Shown in pieces: positions 48,584 to 60,292 of a stretch of 64,000 nucleotides of DNA. The notes under the pieces are model-generated. The model did no database searches and was not told the DNA's origin. It saw nothing but the letters and a program-made list of their open reading frames with translations. The stretch is from Microvelia longipes (lineage: Eukaryota > Arthropoda > Insecta > Hemiptera > Veliidae). How positions within the stretch are numbered: position 1 is the first letter of the stretch; each line of letters opens with the position of its first letter. Where the stretch lies: NCBI GenBank assembly GCA_018340805.1, contig JACMZG010001908.1:46881754-46945753 (forward strand). The letters are read 5' to 3'. Position numbers and translations under genes: made by a program.

Positions 48584-48666
48584 CTCCTGTGGTGGGACAT
48601 CGTAAGTGGCAGTTCTAATATCGACCTTCACAAAATCGTCCACGTACGGCAGAATAAACAGAAGTC
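48584..48666 (-). CDS. Stomatin/MEC-2-like (SPFH, band 7) alternative exon, version b
   Basis: This is an internal coding exon of a stomatin-family membrane scaffold protein. It encodes (G)LLFILPYVDDFVKVDIRT then ATYDVPPQE, the start of the SPFH domain that follows the membrane hairpin. The acceptor is ...ttggcag and the exon begins with two bases that complete a Gly codon. It ends in a whole Glu codon at CAG-GAG followed by gcaagc, so the donor is GC rather than GT, with the strong AG|GCAAG context typical of GC-AG introns. Its length (83 nt) and both phases match the exon at 41568-41650. The ILPC motif of human stomatin (Cys87, a known palmitoylation site) is ILPY here. The family acts at the inner face of the plasma membrane, binding cholesterol and modulating ion channels. 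The upstream exon, which should end in Gly-Pro-G, was not found below position 64000. Confidence 0.9.
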
Positions 48667-50521
48667 CTGCCAACAAATATAATTTATATGTCAAATTTTC
48701 ATACAACAAATTTACTTTGAACAAAACATGAAACTTTTATGTTTTATTTTGTTTTGTCAAGTAAGAAACAAGTTAACTTGATCTTTGATAATTGATTACT
48801 CAAGTGGGGTTATACATAAGTTTGATACTAGAAATAGTCTTCAAAATATATATTTTATAATCAAAGTTGTTTTAATATAACATGAGACATATGCATAGCT
48901 TCTTTTTCTTGTTCAAGCGCTAATAGTAATAACTTAGCGGTAAGGTATACCTTAACCTTGTAAGGATAAAAGAACTTTGTTACAGAAGTTTTAGACATAT
49001 TTAATTTCGCTAATGATTAATTAGCGCAAAAATTAACAATTTGTAATATTGATTATGATTATGATTATTTATTTAATTTGTGATATGTTTTTAAACAACA
49101 ATGAATCTGTATCTGTGTATAACGTTTATAGACCGTTTATCAGTTTACTTTTTATAACAAACCTATTTACACACTTTTATACAGTTAAAATCGGATTGTA
49201 AGAAGTAGTTGAAACTCTTAAGTCTTAAAGTAAGATTTTAATCAAAATTAGTGCAACTATACTTTATATATTTATCGTTGAGGCAAGAAAAGTAGAAGTA
49301 ATAAAAGCGAAACATATCATGGCGCAATTTTTTCTCCTTTCATAGATTTTGGGAAATGGCTATATTTAAAAAGATCATTTAAGATATGCTTTGACGCCGT
49401 AAAAATTAAAAAAAAAATCACGGTTTTAAAGAAAAATATGTATAAACATCATACCAATTCTCTCTTGTAAATTTACAATTAATAAAAGATGTTTTACAAT
49501 TCTCATTACTAAAATGTTAAGTAATTTATTCATCAAATCATTATCAACTTAATAACTCATTAGAATATAAGGAATACCAAGTCTCTTCACAATCCTTTGC
49601 CGTTATTTTAAAATAGAAACAATAAAACCCTATGTGGCCATCATCAATCGTATATGTAATTGCTGTAATACCGTGTATAATCCTTTAAAAATACACGACG
49701 TAATAATTGAACAAATAAAAAATATATTTTTTTGATTTGAATTAACTTGATTTTGATTAACATTTTTGATTTTTAATTAACTAAAAAAAAATCTTTACAG
49801 GTAGATAATAGTCGATATTTCAACAGCAAGGGATATAATTTTTTTAAGTACTGAGCAGTTCGTTCGATCATTTTATACATTATGAAGATTGTATTCATAC
49901 ATTATAAATTTTAAGTATTGAGATAATATTTACAAAATGTTTGAGTACAGTGTATGTTAGTAGATTGATGAACAAACAAAAATGGTGAAAATTGAAGGTG
50001 AAATAATACGCAACAAATCAGGTACAGGGCACCTCTGATAGTTCAAACCCACTGCGTTTATCCTTGCCAATTTGGAATCGAATCCTTTCATTATAGTAGT
50101 TGCCTCAGCTGTCATTTGGATTGCAAACGAAAAATACAAAAACAAATCCTTGTGAAGTGATCTCTACAACGGTCACCCATCTAATTATTGACCTTATGAT
50201 AATACGAAAATAATGACTCGGTTTTTAATTATTACGATTCAGATCAATAACGATATGTTTGAGTTTGTAACAGCACTACATAAGTATAATTTACGACACA
50301 CTATCTCTGCAGAACCTCAGATATGACAACCTAAGTCTTGGTTAAAGTGGAAAGGAAGAGGTTGGAAATATAAAGAATATGGGGCTTTAAAGGACACATT
50401 TTTACAGTGTCTTTAAGTTATTTTTTTTTAAATGTTAACTTCTTCAACTTAATTGTAACACGAGCGTTAACACTCACAATTCCCAATATTTTTACTTAAA
50501 AATGTAAAATTGCATAAGTAA
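48667..50521. other. Intron DNA upstream of the first alternative exon
   Basis: No stomatin-like exon ending in Gly-Pro-G was found. A short piece with CAGGTACAGGGCACCTCTGA at 50019 resembles the retroposon tail complement. Confidence 0.5.
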
Positions 50522-50529
50522 TATTCAGA

Positions 50530-50808
50530 GAAGGATCTTGAATAAAGGGGATGACGCATTAAGGTACATTTCTGACCCCATGGAAGTTGTATGAGATAGA
50601 GAAATAGGAGCAAACTTACCTTACCCATGGTTATAATGAAAAAAAGGCGCTAAACACAGGTTATGTAGCAAGGCGCAGTTTGTACCAAGCATGTGCAGTT
50701 GGTTTTTGACGTGTGTTGTATTCTCTCTCTTTTTTGGTTTTCGATGGGGTCACTTGTTTGTATGGCAAATCGACTTTAGTACGTCATCCCCTTTATTCAA
50801 GATCCTTG
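50530..50808. mobile_element. MITE with AAGGATCTTGAATAAAGGGG ends
   Basis: The left arm AAGGATCTTGAATAAAGGGGATGACG (50531-50556) is matched in full by its complement at 50782-50807. TATTCAGA flanks both sides (50522-50529 and 50809-50816), an 8-bp target duplication. hAT or P-type ancestry is possible. The element is 279 bp with no reading frame. Confidence 0.9.
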
Positions 50809-51734
50809 TATTCAGACAAAATTGATTCGCTTAAGTCAAATGACTGAAAAGTCAATTAATATCATATATACAGCTTAAACATTTTACTAACATAACTTTC
50901 TTAACAACGCAATTCTATTATTTCATAACAATAATAAACGAAAACGTAAAGGATTCTCTGTCTTAACAGAGGTTAAAACAGAGAAGGGATTGTGCAATAA
51001 ACAGAATAGTGTTTAACAGAAGGTTTTAATTAAATTTCATATTTCTCTGTGTTGCAGACAATATTAAGTAGTTTTATTAACAACGGTATGAAAGAATTAC
51101 AGGTATATAAGTTACACGGAAAAAATAAACGATAAAGATTTTAATAAAGTTGTAGTAGTTTTGGTTTTATAAACAGCAGTAAACAAAATATAACTGATCT
51201 TTCTAATGGTAATGCTTCTTAATCTTTCTAAGGGTGGGTTTGAAAAACATGAGATGGTGAGTTTGTTGATCTCTCCATTTTAAATCCAATACACGATAAC
51301 CGATACTAGATAATGCGTCTCCTCTTTACCCACTCTCTCTAATATAATATCAAAATTAAAAATATTAATACTGAGGTTTTTTATTTCTAGGGATAAAATG
51401 AGCAATATAGCAATTCACAATAAATTCTAAGACTGTCTGCAATATTACTTTATTAGTATTTTAATTTAAAAATGTGTAAGCTTTAAACGTTCATGATGAT
51501 TGTACGTCTTACCTCTTCAATTGCCATTTTTCAATTAATTTTCATTTAAAGTTCAAAACACATGCTTCAGATGTCATAAACTAAGAAAATAATAAATAAA
51601 TAAACCTGGATTTTAGAGTTTGTTTACATTAGAGTTAAGCGCAGGTTTCCAGTTAGAAAGAACATATATAAACAATATTAACATAGATGGTTCACTCAAA
51701 GATTTTTAAAAAAAATAGTTGATGGGATGCAGGA

Positions 51735-51976
51735 GACTCAGTGGTACAAGTCTAGTGGTGGAAGCGTGAAACTGTCAGAAATTTTTATTTCTGTCATTTT
51801 TATTTATTTATTTTTATTCAACCAAACAATGAGCTGTTGAGGGTAATCTAGTCTTTCTATCCGCTTTTCAGCGCTAGAATGATGAGGAGTCGATGGATGA
51901 GTGATCCCAAGAATGCTCTATAAGAAAGTCGTATAAATTGGTAAAAAGTGAAAAATTTAATTTCTGACTCTTACTT
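51735..51976 (+). repeat. Repeat module L, copy 2
   Basis: GTGAAACTGTCAGAAATTTT, CAACCAAACAATGAGCTGTT and TTCAGCGCTAGAATGATGAG are found inverted at 20725-20985. Confidence 0.8.
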
Positions 51977-52445
51977 CTCCCATTCTGTTGTCCCCCCTTG
52001 GATTTGAACCTCTAATGTCAGAGTTTCAATTTTTGTTTTGTTTCCTTTACTTATTCGTTTGCGCCAACCCTAGATCTTATATTCAGATAGCAAATTTAAA
52101 TCTTAAGTCTAAAACACTGAAAATGAATTATTGTTATTTTTTTAAGAAAACAATGGTGCTGCTTCGCGTGATGAGGCCCCCAAGTTTTGAAAAAACAAAA
52201 ATACATCGCGAATACTACAGCATACCATAGATCTTTGTTTACTTTTATTTTATTTTACTAAACGATTGGCAACTGTTTGTATTTAAAAAAAATACCACAG
52301 CACAATCCAGTAGAGAATAGAGCAAATATATTTTTACTACTAGCGCTCTTCAAGACTCTAGTGATGAGGCCCCCAACATAAATCATAAACAAAAACTTGT
52401 CAATTGAGTGTTCCTACTACACTCGGAAGTGAAACATCTATGTTA
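51977..52445 (+). repeat. Repeat family Y, copy 2
   Basis: This copy shares the order and nearly all bases of 19735-20210. It is joined on its left to module L (51735-51976). Confidence 0.85.
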
Positions 52446-52970
52446 ATATTGTTTATCTATGAGATAGAAACACACAAGAGAAACATCTACAGAGTGAGAA
52501 ATAGCTCTAGTGCTAGAGGTTGAGTAATTTTTAACCATTTCAAGTTGTTCATGACTAAATTAGTTTTCAAACAATCCTACTTTTATGGTTCTAAATATTA
52601 CGTTTCTAGTTCATATGAGTGATTTATTAAAGTAAGACACCGATAGCACGGAAACGGATAGAAATCGAAATAACAAAGGGGTACCTAATTTTGTTGCAAA
52701 CAATGTCTAGAATCACCTTTTTCATTTTTTACGTATATCACCTTACAACCTGTATACTGTTGTTGTCTAAGTCTAGAAATAAACAACATCTTTATTTTAC
52801 CATATAAACAAGCTAGTAGCACTTCCACTAATTAATTTGAGATACTATTTTACCTAACAATGTTTTAGCTCTATAAATAATCTTATCAAGCTAATTATAC
52901 ATTCATGAAAATTGAAACAGCGTTCATTATAATAATAAATTATTTGAATAAATACGATTACATTTCACAA

Positions 52971-53935
52971 CAGGCCCGCTTCGCGGGCCTGAGAGGCTTT
53001 CTCACAAATTTGATTTTATTAATCCTCTATTATTAATAGTAAGCAATAATATTACAGTTAACAAGCAATATAAGAAAATAATAAGTACATTTAAATACAT
53101 TACTAATACGTTTTTTATAGAGGTATAAAGAATACAAGGAAAAAATTCACACGTTGCAACTTTTGGAGTAACCTTGTATAAAGGGTAAGAAAAGATTATA
53201 GTTTCATCAGCTTTAGTTATCGTCCACCATACAAAAAGGTATAAACTCTTACTTACATTTATGATTGTTTATACAATTTAAAGAAAAATGTCAAATTTTT
53301 TTTGTAAACAAATTGTTTATTTGAGTAAAATCTTAAGGTTGAAAAAAATATATTCATGATTATTTAAAATAAAAATACCGTTTGCGTCACTTAGGATTGT
53401 CCGATTGAGCTGAAACTGGTCGCATTCGTTTTAGAATAACTTCGACCATATAAAGACTACTTCGATGTTCTTCCTCTTTACGGGTCTGCTTAGCTCGGCG
53501 TGGTTCAGTGGAAGCCATTTTTGCCCTGTCTCTCTGGGACAGTAGGCTTATCATGATGGAGCAAGAGGTAGAGGTCTCTCTTTTATACTATATCCCACCC
53601 TCTAACACTACTGAACCCAACATATATCGTACGAGTCTTTGACCTAGACGTATACATATATACAAGATTATATATATATATATGTATACCGATTGCGCCA
53701 TTTGTGATGGTTTGATTGAGCTGAAATTGGTCTTAATCGATTCAGCTAGCCGTCTACTTAAACACGAAATACTTTGTTTTGAAGCCATTTTAAGTTTCAA
53801 AAAAAAAAATTTTTCATGACGTCATAACTTTGGTTGATGACGTCATAATGTTTTTATAAACAATAGGCCTCGTAACCTCCACAACATCTCGCGATTTGCA
53901 AAGTTTCGTTTCAATTTGAGAACGCCTTCGAGAGT
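52971..53935 (+). repeat. Repeat family X, longest copy
   Basis: This copy, about 965 bp, joins the part seen at 33368-33942 with the part seen at 20205-20724, so it shows that both belong to one family. It starts with the CAGGCCCGCTTCGCGGGCCT palindrome and ends near GCAAAGTTTCG. No coding frame was recognised. Confidence 0.85.
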
Positions 53936-53974
53936 TATCGTTCGCCATACGAAAGGGTAGAAACCTTACATACA

Positions 53975-53986
53975 TATATATATATA

Positions 53987-54062
<76 letters not shown>

Positions 54063-54083
54063 TATATTATACATATATATATA
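53975..54083. repeat. (TA)n microsatellite
   Basis: TA tract a few tens of bases right of the family X copy at 52971-53935, with ACATACAT at both borders. Confidence 0.98.
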
Positions 54084-57014
54084 AACTTTTTTCGGACATA
54101 TTTTTGTTATCAGGAAGCCAATAGGAACCGATTCCACCCACTCCACCCTCAACTTCCGTCATCCGAACAACCTCATAAGCGTCATTTTCATTATGAAAAT
54201 TCGCTAATAAAAGGAAAAATACGATTAAAATAACATTTACACAGACCGGAATAATACACAGAAATTTAATTTTAAATAAGAAAATAACTGCAATGCAAGG
54301 AATTTTAGGAAAATTACACATCTAGGTGATATTGGGTCCTGCAAAGGTATTTACAAAGATCTAAAAACCCATATTGTTCAAAACTTGTAATAGGTTCTCA
54401 ATAAGGCTTTTGGAAAGGAATCTTGCATTGAGTCCTTTATTTCTCGAAATATTTCAGACAATTCCCGAGGTACTATTAGCTCTCAAGGGTATTGGATTTT
54501 TTGGACCTCACTGTTCTCATAGCTGTGCTCTGAATATAAATGAACCAATACGATTGTAATGGGTTCATATTTTTTTAACGCTTTCACCAATCAAAAGTTA
54601 TGAAATTCATACGTCAATACTATTAAAATGTACTTACGTAAATTTGATAATAAAAAGCACAAAAAAAAATTATTGTCGAAATAAAAGTATTCATTTACAT
54701 TACAGGGGTTAAAAAATAAAAACGTGATATTTAGCTAGAAACAAATTTGTTACGTCCCAAAATGCCAAGAGTATAAACAAAATAAAAAACATTGTTAAAA
54801 CGATCAAAGTAAAATTTTTATATTAAGATTCAACTCCTAATTCTTTTATTATTTCCACAAATAAAATTTGGCGGATAAAAGTATACTCTTTACTTGACTT
54901 ATCGTGCTCGCCCTTTTAGTAACATCCAAAAAATATTCCTATTGGCCATAGCTACAGCAAAGAACATCTTTTCCATTCTATTTGGGCAACTCTGATTCAT
55001 AAGTTTAATATTAATTATTTATAGTTGTAATTTAAAACTAGGACCACCTTCTTTTAATTTAAAACAGCATAATTAATATTGACATACTATAATATATCTT
55101 ATCATAAACAAAGTTGTCGCTAATAAAACTATTATAATTTAAAGTTAAATATTTTTGACCCTTAAACATTTCTAGCCATATTATATATAGATTTGACGAG
55201 AGAAATAAGAAAAGACATTAGCAGAGAACATTTTATAAAAAATAAACTGCTCTGCCTAACTAATCTCTTTAAAAGCATTATATCAACATTTCGATATGAA
55301 ATGGTCCGTATTCGATACGAGTACTGATCGAATTCGAAGCCAAATCCCCGGGTTCGAATATTGTTACTATCACACAATTTGTAAGTTTCGTAATTTTGTG
55401 ACCGGATAATTACGAAAATTGGCATTACTACTCGTGAGTATATTTTATCTGGGGTTCTTTCAAAGAAAACGCGCTAAATAAATTAATAATTAGCGAAAAA
55501 CTCATCTTTTAATGAAAACGCAAAATATTGTTAAATATTAAAAATAGCTTTAGATAATAAATTACGCATTTAATATATTCCTTTGAAAAATCCTGAAAAC
55601 GAAAAAATAATTTGTAGGTAATGCTAACTCTCAAATTATGAGTAAATTAAAAATCAATAAGTTCAGATCGAAATGGACAATCTATAGACATTGATAACGA
55701 TTTATACATATGCTCTAAAACCAAATTGATTACTTTTTAAGCAACATTTACTTTTTACAATTATACATCCGAGTCTTTTCCAACATCTTTAGTTTCCATG
55801 TTTGACTTCTATTTTATCCCTTATTTTAATGATTCTCTTTCCAGCTAACCTAGGTTTTAAACAACAATGGTGTAAACGCCTTTTTATAGTTACCCTTCTG
55901 CTTTCTATTTTTATTGTCGTCTTGGAATAACTCATAGTGGAGCATTCAACAAGAAGAAGAAGTATTTGTGTAGAGAAAAGGAGGTATTCATTTAAATAAC
56001 TAAGTCAATTTTATTAATGTAAAATAAATTAGGATAATTTCCTTAATCAGGCATTTAAAATAGAACACTTAAGCAGGTTTTTAACTAGGATAATTCACTT
56101 GAATAATAATTAAGTCAAATCAACTTCTAACTTTTCCTGCAAACCTAATTAATTTTGTAACTTGCAATCCTCGGACATTTTAAAAAAGTTAACTAGTTAA
56201 GATATAAAAAAATATCCTCCAAATTTAGAGACGGGAAGAGAAAAAGTTTATAAAATTATCTAATTACAGAGTAGGTTTAATTCATCTAATGGTTGCCAGC
56301 TTCCATTACATTTATCTTCTCAAATCTCCATTTCTACAACTAATTATGAAAATCTATTTATCCCACAGTTAAATTACATCCAAACATTTTTAAGTAATTA
56401 CTCAAAATGTCTAAAAATCGAGAAAAAGGGTCAAGATAAAAGTTTTAGGAGTAAAAAGTTAGCAACATTAATTTTGAAACTTGTGTCAAAACTGATCAAG
56501 ATAGTGTCGTTTATTTTGATACAAAATTCTTCCTTCATTTCGACAGTTGTCTGAAGCATTTTATAGAATTATTTTCCTAAGAAATAAAACTTTTGAAGAA
56601 ACTATAAAATTGAATATTAGAGGCTATTTTATGGTACATTGCATGAACCAAGTTAGTTATTAACTAAGAACATTAGCTAACTATTAAAAATCAGAGTTTG
56701 TTAAATATAATGATTAGTGTAACAAAGTTTGAATAAGTCAGTGAGTGAAATTACTGATGCAAATATTATAACTCAGAGACACCGCATAAGGTTCAAGCAG
56801 TATACAGGTCAAGATTAGCTCTAACGCCTAAATTATCATTGTAAACATACAGGCTAAGAATACATTCATTTATCATAATACACTGTGGTTATTTATGGGT
56901 CTGAATTATGTTCAATAACCAAATTGATAGAAACCCCTTCCCAATCCCATCCTTCTAGTTATTTAACATGTTTCAAACCCATAAATAACTTCAGGTAAGA
57001 TGATAAATTTATGT
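54084..57014. other. No gene recognised
   Basis: AT-rich DNA. A CCGGGTTCGAATATTG word at 55348 may be a decayed box B of an old SINE. No splice-supported coding sequence was seen. Confidence 0.5.
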
Positions 57015-57180
57015 CTTGGTGCTGTAAGTAAGTGCCATCCAGAGAGTTCTGGCTCGATCCCGTCTGGGCCTCTAAACATTGGAGTGCTGGAAATCCTTCC
57101 ATGCGCCAAAATCAGCGGAACAATTTAAATCTATTCCCCCTCAGCGTACTACCTTAATAAAGTAGTATTAATAGGTAAAC
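57015..57180 (+). mobile_element. Possible tRNA-derived SINE
   Basis: GGTGCTGTAAGTAAGTGCC is followed about 30 bases later by TGGCTCGATCCCGTC, a box A/box B-like pair. A GTCTGGGCCTCTAAACATTG body follows. Confidence 0.38.
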
Positions 57181-57572
57181 TATTAAAACAAAATAAGTTG
57201 ATAAGGTTCGTAAAAACGTACGAGCTACTTAAAATATGCCTCTCTTTTAAGTTCCTGTCCTCTCTGTTTCTACTGCCATAGAGATATATCGCTAAAGAAT
57301 ATAACCTATATAATTTGTATAACCTACTACAGCAAGTTTAGGTTATAATATATCAATCACCAGTATATCGGGCATTATATTTTGATTTGTATAATGAACA
57401 ATCTATTATACAAGTTATTCTTACTCTGTAATGTTTATTTGATTGTTCCGGTTACTTCTTTGATGTTTTAAAATTTAATCAATAATAGGTCTTTTCTAGA
57501 TATAATATCTCAATGATTTCTACAAAGTGATCAAATGATTTTCTTGTTATGCGAGTAATGTCAGTAACTCCA

Positions 57573-57995
57573 TTTCTTATTATTCATTATTAATCAACAA
57601 TCTCGCTGTATTTAACATTATTTATTTGTTAATAGATATATCTTAAATTTCAAGTAAGATAAAATCTATCTAATAAGGCAGGTAAGGAAGTAATAAATTA
57701 TTAAACTTCCTGCCATTGTCAGAAGGGTTTAACCAGATCCACAAGCTATAAATTAAAACCAACAATTCTTCTGTTAAGCAATCGTTCAATATTATCGACT
57801 GTTTTAAATAGATTTAAAATACCAAATTTACAAAATTAATTAAATAAAATTCGGACACAATTGTGTGTTCAGTGACCGAGCAGGTTAGACAATACCTGCA
57901 ATGTGCCAATTTTATATCATCTTTTTCTTATTATTCATTATTAATCAACAATCTCGTTGTATTTAACATTATTTATTTGTTAATAGATATATCTT
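57573..57995. repeat. Direct repeat of 72 bp, 351 bp apart
   Basis: TTTCTTATTATTCATTATTA through TAGATATATCTT occurs at 57573-57644 and again at 57924-57995 with one difference. The second copy runs straight into the (TA)n tract at 57999. Confidence 0.9.
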
Positions 57996-57996
57996 G

Positions 57997-58312
<316 letters not shown>

Positions 58313-58315
58313 TTT

Positions 58316-58545
58316 AAGGCGATAGTTTTTACACTGACCTCTGGCACCCACGGAGGACTAGGGTTCGCATCCCAGGTTACGCTCTCAGTTTATAGAAGAT
58401 TATTGTTTAGATAAATTATCGCCAACTTTAGAATTCACTTAAAGCGTAACGGTTGCTACTACCAGTCGAGGTGGTTCCCGCAGGGGTTATCCCTGATGAG
58501 CCGCAAGGCTCTAAACAGGCATTATTATTATCATTATTATTATTA
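58316..58545 (+). mobile_element. tRNA-derived SINE with (ATT)n tail
   Basis: GGGTTCGCATCCC at 58361-58373 is a strong box B. The body CGTAACGGTTGCTACTACCA and GAGCCGCAAGGCTCTAAACA ends in an ATT-rich simple tail. A diverged copy of the same body occurs at 60140-60290, which shows that it is a dispersed family. Confidence 0.72.
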
Positions 58546-58869
58546 AAAGAACGTGAATGTCATTGTATTAACTGAATTAATACAACTATGTACCAATTGC
58601 GACATAGTATGAAAATACTTTATCTCCAGACGGTGTATAGTGTAAATTTTTTAGGGAGTAAAGAAGCACTTTTCACTCCCATGGGGGATAAGTTACTTTT
58701 CACTTCCTTAGGAGTAAAAAGTAACTTTTTCTCCCTTGGGAATAAGAAAAAGTGTTTCCTATTATTGGATTATTAGAGCCAATTATATAATGCAACATTA
58801 GAGCCAATGTTTTAGGGGAATTGTATTCTCTAAAGTTATACAGGTGACCGATCAATTTTTATGATTTTC

Positions 58870-59100
58870 CCGGATGTGGCACCCCCAAAATTTATAAAGG
58901 GGAGCCGACCCAAAAAAAATATTGGCTCAAAATCCGTTTTAGGTCAAAAGAAGTTGTTTGGAACAATACAAAAAACAATTGATTTTTTACCAAAAAACAT
59001 TTTTTATAGGCTCAAAATCCGTTTCAGGTCAAAAGAAGTTGTTTGTTACGAACAATAAAAAAATTGTGGGGGACAGCACCCCCAAAATATAAAAGGAGTT
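58870..59100. repeat. Imperfect tandem duplication
   Basis: GGCTCAAAATCCGTTTTAGG and TCAAAAGAAGTTGTTTG occur twice (58923 and 59010). A CACCCCCAAAAT.TATAAA.GG sequence sits at both outer edges (58880 and 59078). Confidence 0.8.
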
Positions 59101-59339
59101 ACGAAATAAAAAATAGAATAAAATACAACAAATCGTGTTTTAATAAAATCAATGTCTGAAGATAAAATCGTGTATGCACTTTGGCAGTAATATGCTATTT
59201 TTCCCCTCGCAATTACCTTCTCGGCTTCGTCTCGACTTATTGGTTCCCTCGACTTAAGCCTTAGGAACCAACTAATTGCCCAGGAAAATAATAGCATTCT
59301 TTATTCCCTTGATGCATAAATAACTATTGTTTACCGCGT

Positions 59340-59620
59340 TTTATAAATTTTCAAAATTGGTGAGTCATTATTTTCTTGACAGCACAACTAGACTTAAAAA
59401 TAATTTTTGTGCCAAGCTTTACCTCTACGCTGGGAGCTACAATGATAACAGCCATACACACATACTAACAACTTTGTTACCAGGTTGTTCTCACAACAAC
59501 CACTCAGGAGGTCTCTAGAACACCTGAAACGAATTATTCAGGTAATATCCCGGTTCTGATTTTTTTCAAACACTATACTTTCCCTTTGAACCTAATAAAT
59601 GAATAAGGAAAAGTAAAAAC
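59340..59620 (-). repeat. Leader part of the composite retroposon
   Basis: TGACAGCACAACTAGACTTA, GGGAGCTACAATGATAACAG, AGAACACCTGAAACGAATTA and CAAACACTATACTTTCCC follow the same order as the copies at 37375 and 40950. Confidence 0.6.
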
Positions 59621-60139
59621 AGTCAATATGAATACACGGTGTAGGATAAAAACGTCCTATAAACTAAAGGATAGAAAACTGACTATTTCTAAAATATGTT
59701 AAGCACGTCACACCAAAATGACAGTAATGCCGTAATAGTTAACTTTCCTAATATCTTCATCAACGTTTCTAATTAATAAAGAAAATCCTTTATATGATGG
59801 TAAGTAGAAATGAAGCAGAACTAAAACAGATACAGAAGCTGTCAGGGGCATGTGGTAAGAATGATTAAGTATTCAGAGAGCGACATGCGTCTCCATTTCA
59901 CTCCATAACAACCCTTTTCCAAGTCTTTTTATTTTCAAAGCCTATTGGATAAATGTCAAGTAGGTAACCGAGGTCGCCTTAATTAAACCGGGTTATTTTT
60001 AGTCGAGAACATCTCTTTTATGAAAAATATGTTATTTTTAGATTTAACCACACACAGACAGAAAAATAGGCAAACATCTACCCTCCGTCTGTTGTTTCCT
60101 TTAATATTTCCTTCAAGATTTTTTTTCTGAAAGAAAAGT

Positions 60140-60292
60140 CGCTAATAAAAATGCTTATCACCAACTCTTGAATACACTTGGAGGGTAACAGTTGCCGCAA
60201 TCACCTAGATGTTCCTATTGTGAGTGATATCACTGACAAGTCGCAAAGCTCTAAACGAGCATCATCATCATAATTATAATTGTTATTTTTAT
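60140..60292 (+). mobile_element. Diverged SINE copy, 3' part
   Basis: GGTAACAGTTGCCGCAATCA, GACAAGTCGCAAAGCTCTAA and a CATCATCATCAT tail match the 3' body of the SINE at 58316-58545. The head with box B is missing or decayed. Confidence 0.65.

Noticed and set aside
54300..54330. Possible upstream stomatin exon at a cctttgcag word on the minus strand
   Set aside because: The following bases do not encode the expected Gly-rich RLGR...GPG segment.
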